Position numbers and translations under genes: made by a program. Positions 10,729 to 18,450 of a stretch of 38,512 bases of DNA are shown here, one piece after another. Under the pieces are notes generated by a model. The model searched no databases. It was not told where the DNA came from and saw nothing but the letters and a program-made list of their open reading frames with translations. The stretch is from a virus. Where the stretch lies: positions 1-38,512 of the IMG/VR virus record IMGVR_UViG_3300049098_000121, one strand, 5' to 3'. Position 1 is the first letter of the stretch. Each line of letters opens with the position of its first letter.

Positions 10729-13725
10729 TTATGGTTTTACTATTAAAGTTCTGTTTTCTGGTTCTACAACCAGGGTTCTGTTTTCTGGTTCTACAACCAG
10801 GGTTCTGTTTTCTGCCGGTACTACATATATTATAGAATATTCCGGCGGTTGAACACTATTGATTTGCCAGTGTAAAGTCAAATCATGTGCTGTTTGCTGG
10901 GTTATTCCCCAGTGAAGTGTTAAATCGTTACTTGCTAGATTGTTAATGTTCCATTGAAATGTTATATCACTATTAGCTGAAGTGTTTATATCCCAAAACA
11001 GCAACGTATCTTTATAAACAGCACTTAATATATTCCAGTGTAGTTCGGTTGTGCTGTAGACGTTATTCTGAATACCCCATTGCAGCGTTAGGTCGTTCGT
11101 GACCTGGCCGGGTTGTTCAGATATATCCCAATGAAGCGTTAAATCATTAGAAATTACTTGCTCAATATTCCAGTATAAATCTAAATCATTTGTTACTGTG
11201 TCATTGATTCCCCACTGTAGATCCAGATCGCTAGAAACTAAGTTATTAACATTCCAGTACAGATCCAGATCACCTGTCACCAGGCTATTAATACCCCATG
11301 ATAAAGTTAAATCATTTGATACCGATCCAGGTTGTTCTGAGATATCCCAGTGCAAAGTAAGATCGTCAGAGACAGTGGTGTTGATCCCCCATTGCAAAGT
11401 TAAATCTGTATCAACAGAGTCGTTTATTCCCCAGGCTAAATCTAAATCATTTGATATTGCGCCATTCACGCCCCATTGCAAATCTAAATCGTTACTTGCT
11501 GAATCATTAACACCCCAATACAGCGTTAAATCATCATTAACAGAATCATTAATTCCCCATTGCAAGGTTAAGTCGTTTGATACAGCACCGGGCTGTTCTG
11601 CTATATTCCAGTGAAGCGTTAAATCATCATTAACAGAACCGTTGACGCCCCAATACAAATCCAGGTCTTTGGTTGCCTGGCTGTTTATTCCCCAATGAAA
11701 GGTTAAATCGCCATCAACGCTATCATTGATTCCCCACTGTAATAACAGGTCATCGCTTACTGAGCCATTAACGCCCCATTGTAGGCCCAGATCATTAGAG
11801 ATAACCTCGTTGATATCCCATTGTAATGATAGATCATTAACAATTGAGTCATTAATCCCCCAATGGAGTGTTAAATCATTTACAGCGCTACTATTAACAC
11901 CCCAGTACAGCGTTAAATCCTGGTTAACTGAATTGTTTATATCCCAATATAGGCTTAAATCATTTGAAATCGCATTGTTGATATTCCAATATAAATCTAA
12001 ATCATTTGTAACGCTGTCATTAACATTCCAGTACAGATCCAGATCACTAGACACAGCGTCGTTAATATTCCAGTACAGATCAAGGTCATTAGAAACTGCT
12101 GTCGTGCTTGACCCGCCATCTATGCCGATTGACCATACTGTTATTGCTTCAGCGTCAATATCAGAGGTGAATACAGCACTTAGATCAGCGCCTGCATCAT
12201 ATAAGATTGAACTTGTGCCAATGTGATAATCACTGTTCGCCGCATCAACGAAGTCTGTGCTTGCGGTTATATTGGTTGTAAGTGGGTTTGACCCAGGAGG
12301 CGTGTTTGTCGCTGCATCGTCAGCCGCATTATTCGTTGAGCCTGTCGCCCAATCGCCCGTATTATTTAAGTGATAATTGTTTGTTGCTGTTATCGCGAAA
12401 CAGTTTTTGAGAGTAATGCCGTCTGTTGCTAAGTCGTGATAATAACCGTATGTTGAGCCTGCCGAGCCACAATTAAGGTATTGCGCCGTCGATGAACTGG
12501 AGAAATAATTAACCAGCATATCGCTGGCAAAATCACTGTCAGCCAAACAGTTAATTAATGTGACATTTCCGGCGTTAACATTAAAACCTAATACATCACC
12601 CGCCGTGTTCGTATTTGTAACAATACAACCGACTAATTTAGAATAGTCCCCCGTTGTGATCTTGTATCCATGAACGTATCCGGTAGCAGTACCCTCTTTG
12701 GATATATCCATGTATTCAATGAGCGTATAATCGCAATTTACGTCAAAACCGGAACCCCATGTAGTTTTTAGATAAAACCCTGTCTGTGGTGTGCCGTCGT
12801 GTCTTTCATCCGGTAAAACATGGATATGGGCATAATGCGTTGCGTCTGTGGTTCTTTCAGCGATAACCACATTATCACTAAGGCCACTCGCCCAGTCGTT
12901 ATAAACATTAAGCCGCCATATCTCATCATCAGTTACAAGACTCGCAGGTAAATCATCTTCCCAGAGCGACATTAACGAGTAATCGCCACCGCTTGACCTT
13001 AGCGTATAAGTGATTGTGGGCGCATTTATATTCCAGTACAGATCCAGATCGCTTGAGGCTGCACTATTAATGCCCCACTGCAAACCAAGGTCGTTTGTTA
13101 CAGAATCGTTAATACCCCATTGCAGATCCAGATCGCTAGAAACTGAATCGTTTACGTTCCATTGTAAATCTAAATCATTTGATACCGCTGTTGTGCCGTC
13201 GTCATACGTTATCGTAAACGTGATGTTATCAATATATAACTGTAAATCAGCAGTAGGATGGGATTGAAGCGTAAGCGTTACATTAGCGCGGATATAGACG
13301 GTGTTATCACTGGCAAATGAATGGCCTGTGCTATCAGTCCCGTTGTTGGTGTACCAGGTTGAATCAGGGCCTGTCCATGATCTGGTTGATGCAAGCGTTA
13401 TATTTGTTGTATCGTCTGTCAGAACAACATCATCAACCTGACAGGTAGTTTCTCTGTTACAGACTGGAACCTGATAATCTGCGCTTGCACTTGTGACACC
13501 TGTTACCGTAGACCCAGCCGGAACGCCTAAATCTTCCCAGGTTGTCTCTAATTCCCAATAACCATCAGGACATGTAAGGCCACCATTGCCATCCATGTCA
13601 ATATAAAGTGAGCCAGACGGATTACCCACGCTGCTGCTATGTGAAAATGTAGCATCACCAACACTTTGACCTACAAAACTCTCTGTGGTTGTCGCAAACG
13701 TAAAGGTCTTTTGTACAGTAGCCAT
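10729..13725 (-). CDS. Giant repeat protein: 33 copies of a 14-residue unit around a beta-helix domain
   Basis: This protein has 998 residues. The N-terminal domain (about 1-180) is beta-rich (FTFATTTESFVGQSVGDATF). Four 14-residue repeats follow (181-236), consensus VSNDLDLxWxINDS. Residues about 237-540 look like a right-handed beta-helix (DYTLIEYMDISKEG, NVTLINCLADSDF, GITLKNCFAI). Then come 29 more repeats (about 544-958) with three regular EQPG insertions of three extra residues, and a C-terminal triplicated ENRTLVVEP motif. Each unit pairs an alternating DLxLxW strand with a turn, consistent with a long beta-stack or shaft. A virion fibre or host-binding protein is likely from its place in the late operon, but no characterised relative is recognised. 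Confidence 0.75.
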   Translation of the reverse strand: MATVQKTFTFATTTESFVGQSVGDATFSHSSSVGNPSGSLYIDMDGNGGLTCPDGYWELETTWEDLGVPAGSTVTGVTSASADYQVPVCNRETTCQVDDVVLTDDTTNITLASTRSWTGPDSTWYTNNGTDSTGHSFASDNTVYIRANVTLTLQSHPTADLQLYIDNITFTITYDDGTTAVSNDLDLQWNVNDSVSSDLDLQWGINDSVTNDLGLQWGINSAASSDLDLYWNINAPTITYTLRSSGGDYSLMSLWEDDLPASLVTDDEIWRLNVYNDWASGLSDNVVIAERTTDATHYAHIHVLPDERHDGTPQTGFYLKTTWGSGFDVNCDYTLIEYMDISKEGTATGYVHGYKITTGDYSKLVGCIVTNTNTAGDVLGFNVNAGNVTLINCLADSDFASDMLVNYFSSSSTAQYLNCGSAGSTYGYYHDLATDGITLKNCFAITATNNYHLNNTGDWATGSTNNAADDAATNTPPGSNPLTTNITASTDFVDAANSDYHIGTSSILYDAGADLSAVFTSDIDAEAITVWSIGIDGGSSTTAVSNDLDLYWNINDAVSSDLDLYWNVNDSVTNDLDLYWNINNAISNDLSLYWDINNSVNQDLTLYWGVNSSAVNDLTLHWGINDSIVNDLSLQWDINEVISNDLGLQWGVNGSVSDDLLLQWGINDSVDGDLTFHWGINSQATKDLDLYWGVNGSVNDDLTLHWNIAEQPGAVSNDLTLQWGINDSVNDDLTLYWGVNDSASNDLDLQWGVNGAISNDLDLAWGINDSVDTDLTLQWGINTTVSDDLTLHWDISEQPGSVSNDLTLSWGINSLVTGDLDLYWNVNNLVSSDLDLQWGINDTVTNDLDLYWNIEQVISNDLTLHWDISEQPGQVTNDLTLQWGIQNNVYSTTELHWNILSAVYKDTLLFWDINTSANSDITFQWNINNLASNDLTLHWGITQQTAHDLTLHWQINSVQPPEYSIIYVVPAENRTLVVEPENRTLVVEPENRTLIVKP
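10732..10818. repeat. Triplicated ENRTLVVEP-coding repeat (27-bp unit)
   Basis: Three near-identical 27-bp units encode AENRTLVV-EPENRTLVV-EPENRTLIV at the C-terminus of the repeat protein. The two central units are almost base-identical, implying recent duplication or gene conversion. Confidence 0.85.
10852..12096. repeat. 42-bp coding repeat array, 29 units
   Basis: 29 x 14 codons plus three extra 3-codon insertions (after units 12, 18 and 23) account exactly for the 1245 bases. Units share Asp-Leu-x-Leu-x-Trp-x-Ile/Val-Asn while synonymous sites vary, so selection has kept the protein repeat over time; neighbouring units are often closest. Confidence 0.85.
13018..13185. repeat. 42-bp coding repeat array, 4 units
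   Basis: Exactly four 14-codon units of the same family as the 29-unit array lie on the N-terminal side of the beta-helix domain of the same protein. Confidence 0.85.
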
Positions 13726-13728
13726 GAT

Positions 13729-14034
13729 TTATTTTAGTACAGGTTTATTCTGAGCATCACGCTTATACTTTCTTCTTTTGACAAGTTTTCTGTACCTGTC
13801 TTTAAACAAAGAATGTCTGAATGCTGGTATCTGTGATATTGCACTGGTATTTTTAAACTGTTTGTCATCCATCGTTAAATATGACATTTCTGCATCAGTT
13901 AAAGTTGGCATATCAACTGCAATTCGTTGACCTGCCAATAAATCTCTTGAGCCAAACACATGTGAATCATCAACAAATGTGATTACATCGCCGGTTTCGT
14001 AAGTGCTGTCTGACGCTCTTATGATAGCTTTCAT
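13729..14034 (-). CDS. Hypothetical late protein
   Basis: This protein of 101 residues has a beta-rich N-terminus (MKAIIRASDSTYETGDVITF) and a very basic C-terminus (FKDRYRKLVKRRKYKRDAQ). The start overlaps the preceding stop as TAATG, so it is coupled to the 96-residue protein. It sits upstream of the giant repeat protein, with a 3-nt gap. No family recognised; the basic tail may contact DNA or an acidic partner. Confidence 0.6.
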   Translation of the reverse strand: MKAIIRASDSTYETGDVITFVDDSHVFGSRDLLAGQRIAVDMPTLTDAEMSYLTMDDKQFKNTSAISQIPAFRHSLFKDRYRKLVKRRKYKRDAQNKPVLK

Positions 14035-14324
14035 TATGCGACTGTACCATCCCCAGGCAGGAACTCAAGACAAGCCGTGATGATTGATTGTGTTGCGCTT
14101 AACGTGTCATCTAAGACATTAACGCGAGCAATAAAATCCGTATATTCCTGTCCGGATAATGTATGCGGAACGTCTGCCCTGATACTAGAATCATCATCTG
14201 CAAGCATTGAATATCCAATATGGATTAAATTCTCTGCTATATTAAAAGCAAATGAATCTACTTCCAATTTATAGACTGTACCTGATACGCTGTACGGTGT
14301 CGTTAAAGTTTTTTGTAGTGCCAT
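14034..14324 (-). CDS. Hypothetical late protein
   Basis: This protein of 96 residues (MALQKTLTTPYSVSGTVYKL ... ADVPHTLSGQEYTDFIARV) has a strong AAGGAG ribosome-binding site. The mix of beta strands and a helical middle resembles small accessory virion proteins. It is coupled by TAATG to the next gene. No family recognised. Confidence 0.6.
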   Translation of the reverse strand: MALQKTLTTPYSVSGTVYKLEVDSFAFNIAENLIHIGYSMLADDDSSIRADVPHTLSGQEYTDFIARVNVLDDTLSATQSIITACLEFLPGDGTVA

Positions 14325-14327
14325 TTA

Positions 14328-14510
14328 TCACTCCTTTATTTGTCGTTGTTTCATGATGTAATGATATTCTTCCGCAGTCAAAGCAGTATATATTTTCACA
14401 GATTTACGTTTTCTTCCCTTTGAATAATGCCCACGACAAAATAAAGTATTTCTATTCCATTCGGCATATTTTTCAAGCACACCTCCTTTACTTCTAAATT
14501 CTTTAGGCAT
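14328..14510 (-). CDS. Small basic late protein
   Basis: This strongly basic protein of 60 residues (MPKEFRSKGGVLEKYAEWNR, then GHYSKGRKRKSVKIY) lies between two weakly spaced neighbours and has no clear ribosome-binding site. It may bind nucleic acid. Function unknown. Confidence 0.5.
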   Translation of the reverse strand: MPKEFRSKGGVLEKYAEWNRNTLFCRGHYSKGRKRKSVKIYTALTAEEYHYIMKQRQIKE

Positions 14511-14516
14511 AATTAA

Positions 14517-14600
14517 TTATATTAAACACCCGTCAATCATTTCCATAATCGCCAATATAACAATAATTTGTAATAGCACCAGCCAAACAATATTTTTCAT
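14517..14600 (-). CDS. 27-residue hydrophobic peptide
   Basis: MKNIVWLVLLQIIVILAIME followed by MIDGCLI. It is a single hydrophobic span, coupled by TGAATG to the preceding secreted protein. The short length leaves doubt, but the coupling and composition support a real membrane peptide, perhaps a small lysis or toxin-like peptide. Confidence 0.4.
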   Translation of the reverse strand: MKNIVWLVLLQIIVILAIMEMIDGCLI

Positions 14601-14800
14601 TCACATATAATCCTACATGCTTTTATTTCATCATTTATTTTTGCATTTATTTCTATCGTTACATTATCACGAGTTTTATTTGATTTATTTTTTGAAACAA
14701 ACGAAAAAAACTCCTCTGCTGTATATTGTTTTTTAGGATTGGCAGATACAGACATAAAAAATGAAATACAGAGTAATAACACAATGTATAATTTAATCAT
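14597..14800 (-). CDS. Small secreted protein
   Basis: This protein of 67 residues has a signal peptide (MIKLYIVLLLCISFFMSVSA, cleavage after VSA or nearby) and a mature part NPKKQYTAEEFFSFVSKNKS with two cysteines near the end (CRIICE). I start it at 14800; a longer reading to 14836 overlaps the upstream gene. It resembles the secreted protein at 8715-8945 in size and opening (MIK plus hydrophobic run). Function unknown. Confidence 0.55.
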   Translation of the reverse strand: MIKLYIVLLLCISFFMSVSANPKKQYTAEEFFSFVSKNKSNKTRDNVTIEINAKINDEIKACRIICE

Positions 14801-14960
14801 TTTCAATAGGCACAATTGGCTTAAGTTCAAACGCATCCAGCCTGTTCTTAATTTCTATAATCTCACTCGTCAATCGCGCATTGATAGATTTCTGTTCATT
14901 GTCTCTTCTCTGCAATTCAGCGACTAATTCATCAAGATTTAAAGTAGTTGGATAGTTCAT
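14793..14960 (-). CDS. Small coiled-coil protein
   Basis: This protein of 55 residues (MNYPTTLNLDELVAELQRRD, then NEQKSINARLTSEIIEIKNR) is predicted to be helical with heptad-spaced Leu/Ile. It starts 3 nt after the large fibre gene stop and overlaps the secreted-protein gene by 8 nt. Possibly a small trimerisation or chaperone protein for the fibre upstream; unproven. Confidence 0.55.
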   Translation of the reverse strand: MNYPTTLNLDELVAELQRRDNEQKSINARLTSEIIEIKNRLDAFELKPIVPIEND

Positions 14961-14963
14961 TTA

Positions 14964-17900
14964 TTAATCCTCGTAGAATGGGTAATCAGTAGTAACCAAA
15001 ATTACACCATCCCTTTCTGGCAGGCTAAAGTTAGTCGTTGAGCCATTATTTCTTGTAATGTCTTGCCCTTCAAAAGGAAGTCTACTTGCATCAAATCTTG
15101 TAAACCCAGGGAAATCGTTTGCAAAGTCTATCAGCACTGCGCCATTACCTTTAGGATTACAAATTGAAATCCCGTACTGAAATTCACGTACCCACAGACC
15201 ATCAGCGTTAGCAGCACTTGGCGGGGTATCCACTTCTTCACCCAGGTTCAGGCTATATTCATCAAAATATTGTGGTGAGGCATAAGAACCAAAATGAAAG
15301 TAACCATCTCTTAAAAGAGTCGTTGTTAATCCATAACGCATAATAGCTAAGGTACAATACTCTGGGGCCATGTCTGAACTGACACCCACTAATGCGTATA
15401 CATTTTCTGTATTCTTTGCATGAGCAATGGCTGAATCATACACAGCAAGTGCTGTTGTAAATCCATGCCAGTATTCAATGGATACTTCACTTTTGCCGGC
15501 TGGTGCGCGATCATCAGTAATCAAATGCTCAATGAACCCACCATCCATCAGACCTGTATATTCTGCTGCTTCCATAACAAAATCATTAGCGGGTGAGTAA
15601 TCACTGGTATTCCCCATAAATTTCATGGTTGGTTGTAATTCCTGAGCCTTAATAATGTTATCTGCTATGCCATCGCGATATGCAGGCATAATAGTCGCAT
15701 CATCACCAAGATCATTCGTGCCGTCTATATCCCAATCAGCATTGTCCACTCTGGGTTTAAAGAAAACATTATCAAAATACCAGATATCCCAATTGTCTGG
15801 CGCAAAAAATTCTGTGTTATCCCTTTTAGCTTTATATTGTGGAAATCTATCGCCATTTGAATCTACCACCGTCCAATCAGTAACATTGACAAGGTATGAA
15901 TTGCCGTCCTGTGACGTTACATAAGCATCGCTCGGCTCATCGAGAACCCACCAGCCCTCTGCATCGACTTTGGCCCTTAAATCGGCTGTAGCCGTATCAC
16001 TTGTATTTGATATAACCTGCATCGGCATCGTATATTTACCGAGAATGATATCTGGGTTTTGATTTCTGAGATCACTCAGTACACTTGTCATTGTCCAGCC
16101 ATTTCTGGCCCAATCACGATACATACCAAGTATAGATAAATCGTATTTAGCGATTGTTGCTCTCTTAACCGCATTGTCCATGTCATGAGCACCAATATTC
16201 ATGCCGCCAATTCGCGGGAAGGTCAGTGCTGTTCCTGGTACGGTAGGTTCGCCCGTTTCTTTGTAATCCAGATAAACAATATTGTTAAAGATAATGGGGG
16301 TCGTATATCGTGATAAATAAATATCATCGACTCCACCATTACCTGTATCAGTCGCATAATAAATACCAAAGCCTGCACCTTCGGTATTCTGTAGATAGAT
16401 ATTGTGGATACCATCTGAATTAGCTGAATAATAAGCAGTTCCTGTAAACAGCCTGTCATGTATTTTTAACTGATTATATGTGCCGCCCACTCTATCTTTG
16501 AAGTTAAAACCAATCTTCATATAACAGTCAGTCGGCAGATCAGTATCATAAGAAGCATCCAGAATTAACCTGTCACCTGTTGTGATAAAGGCTGCGCCGG
16601 CACTGCTTAGAGTAGCATCGCCTGACACTGACCAGTTTGTTAAGTCGTCAAAGGTGCTTTCAGCGGTAGGCAATATGCTGACAAGGGCGGTATCATCTTC
16701 ATTCTGATAATTTAATGAATATTGATCTAAAGAGTATTCATCACCGTCTACAGTGAATTTCTTAATCCCACCACTGTAAAATTCTGTAGTGCCATCAGGA
16801 CTACCAATGTGCGTTAATGTTCCAGAACCTACTAAACCAATCGTATGAAACTCACCATCAGTTGGCATGGCTGGTGTAGTGGTTCCCTGTAACACTGAGT
16901 CAATAGATACATCAGTAATTGTGCCTGAAAGGATTTCAAGATTACCACTAGTCACCTTACAGATATTACTGATTGCATAACTAGCCGTATTAGGCGTTTG
17001 TAATTCAATCGCTGTGGAAACAGTAAACGTACCATCAGTCACCTCAATAAACTTAGCAGTGTTAGCCACACCAAAATCTAAATAGACTGTTTGTTGAGTG
17101 GTAGGTGCAGCCGTACCTTCTACTACAACGGCACCTCTGAAATGCTCAGTATTTGTACCGTGAATATCCGTTGTAGATATATCGGCACTTAAGACTAATT
17201 TATCGCCTGCATACCGTGTCGGCACATCAATCGTTAACACACCATTGATAATACTGGCATTATCACCAGAAGCGACAAATGTTTGTTCAGACGATTTAGT
17301 GCCCTCTGTTAATTCCCAGCTTACAGAAGCATTATCGCCATGCAGTGTTTGAGCGTTATCAATAACAATCGTTGCACTTACTGTATTAGCTTGAGCGGTT
17401 GTAATTCCGTAACTCACTGGCGTAGAGATATTAGTATCGCTATCAATTTGCGTAAACCAGACCACATAAGCCGTATTTGAAGTAAGTCCTGTTATTTGTG
17501 GTAAGGCATTTGTGCCCGTGGCTGTAGGTAATTTTGTTACAATCCCGCTTCCAAGTGAGTCAACTTGCGTAGTTAACTCATCAATAATATCCTGACCATC
17601 TGTAATCGTTGTGCCCTGGGCAAACACCCCTGCATAAATTGTTCCTTCTGCCTCATCCGTATTCACAGAAGGTGATATTGTTGTTGTTTCTGCTGTTGCG
17701 GTAGGTGAAGTTAAAGAGGCTGGGCCATCAAAAGCGTTTAATGTTAATGCAAGCGCATTCCATACGGGCGGATTTGCTGTTGGTTCCCCTTCTGTGGCTG
17801 TTAATCTGTCATAGATCGCTAATGGACAATTACCCACATTATCAACAAGAGCACCTGCTAGATCGCCTGTTTCATCTAACCAGTGATGAGTAACGCCTGG

Positions 17901-18446
17901 GATAGAACGCGGATCATCTAGAGCCGCCAGTAAATCAAATTGTGCCTCAGTTAAAACTGTATTATCAGCAAAAAAGAAATCCTGCATGTAGCAGTCATCT
18001 ATAAACTGTGTCACTCCACCCACTAAATTCAGGTCTGCATGTCCAAAAACTACAGCGGTTATCTCGTCAGAGAGCCACGTTCCAGCAGTATCTGTGCTTT
18101 GAATATATTCCTTCGTTCCGCCGATAGGTTTTACATATAAATGACCAAGGGAATCATTTGTTCTTGAAAATCCAATAAAAATCCAGGTATTAAGCGGTAA
18201 CAACTCAACACCCGAAATAGTTACATCTGTAGACGCATCAAGGATGTATTTTCCAATTTCGCCGCCACCTTTTTCCAATTTATGATTATTGGCTGAAGTG
18301 CTTCCAACTGTCATTATTGGGTATGTTGCTCTATCACTTCCAAGATAAAACCAACCGCCCCCTGAAACATTATTCTTTCTTTGTATTACAGACTCAAAAG
18401 CGCCGTAAATAAAGGCATCTGGGTCAACTGGAAAATATATACTCAT
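14964..18446 (-). CDS. Large tail-fibre-like protein with glycoside-hydrolase-like C-terminal domain
   Basis: This protein has 1160 residues. The N-terminal region (about 1-190) resembles a LamG/concanavalin domain (NTWIFIGFSRTNDSLGHLYV). Residues about 225-430 look like fibronectin/Ig-type strands (TGLTSNTAYVVWFTQI). A beta-rich middle follows. The C-terminal 415 residues resemble a TIM-barrel glycoside hydrolase of the putative GHL15/GH114-like kind (GWWVLDEPSDAY, DIWYFDNVFFKP, LDRGFIEH-type acidic segments, MRYGLTTTLLRDGYFHFG). Conserved acids at DEPSD and FDN could be catalytic. It would act outside the cell on a surface polysaccharide. The strand ribosome-binding site is AAGGG. The enzyme family is a tentative call. 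Confidence 0.65.
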   Translation of the reverse strand: MSIYFPVDPDAFIYGAFESVIQRKNNVSGGGWFYLGSDRATYPIMTVGSTSANNHKLEKGGGEIGKYILDASTDVTISGVELLPLNTWIFIGFSRTNDSLGHLYVKPIGGTKEYIQSTDTAGTWLSDEITAVVFGHADLNLVGGVTQFIDDCYMQDFFFADNTVLTEAQFDLLAALDDPRSIPGVTHHWLDETGDLAGALVDNVGNCPLAIYDRLTATEGEPTANPPVWNALALTLNAFDGPASLTSPTATAETTTISPSVNTDEAEGTIYAGVFAQGTTITDGQDIIDELTTQVDSLGSGIVTKLPTATGTNALPQITGLTSNTAYVVWFTQIDSDTNISTPVSYGITTAQANTVSATIVIDNAQTLHGDNASVSWELTEGTKSSEQTFVASGDNASIINGVLTIDVPTRYAGDKLVLSADISTTDIHGTNTEHFRGAVVVEGTAAPTTQQTVYLDFGVANTAKFIEVTDGTFTVSTAIELQTPNTASYAISNICKVTSGNLEILSGTITDVSIDSVLQGTTTPAMPTDGEFHTIGLVGSGTLTHIGSPDGTTEFYSGGIKKFTVDGDEYSLDQYSLNYQNEDDTALVSILPTAESTFDDLTNWSVSGDATLSSAGAAFITTGDRLILDASYDTDLPTDCYMKIGFNFKDRVGGTYNQLKIHDRLFTGTAYYSANSDGIHNIYLQNTEGAGFGIYYATDTGNGGVDDIYLSRYTTPIIFNNIVYLDYKETGEPTVPGTALTFPRIGGMNIGAHDMDNAVKRATIAKYDLSILGMYRDWARNGWTMTSVLSDLRNQNPDIILGKYTMPMQVISNTSDTATADLRAKVDAEGWWVLDEPSDAYVTSQDGNSYLVNVTDWTVVDSNGDRFPQYKAKRDNTEFFAPDNWDIWYFDNVFFKPRVDNADWDIDGTNDLGDDATIMPAYRDGIADNIIKAQELQPTMKFMGNTSDYSPANDFVMEAAEYTGLMDGGFIEHLITDDRAPAGKSEVSIEYWHGFTTALAVYDSAIAHAKNTENVYALVGVSSDMAPEYCTLAIMRYGLTTTLLRDGYFHFGSYASPQYFDEYSLNLGEEVDTPPSAANADGLWVREFQYGISICNPKGNGAVLIDFANDFPGFTRFDASRLPFEGQDITRNNGSTTNFSLPERDGVILVTTDYPFYED

Positions 18447-18450
18447 TTTT

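Noticed and set aside
10852-12096. Possible CRISPR array because of about 42-bp periodic repeats
   Set aside because: There are no unique spacers; each whole unit is coding and conserved at the protein level.
11198-12226. Long plus-strand frames full of repeats (starting near 11198 and 11726)
   Set aside because: They mirror the 42-bp array of the minus-strand repeat protein; their peptides are the antisense of a conserved protein repeat and have no ribosome-binding site.
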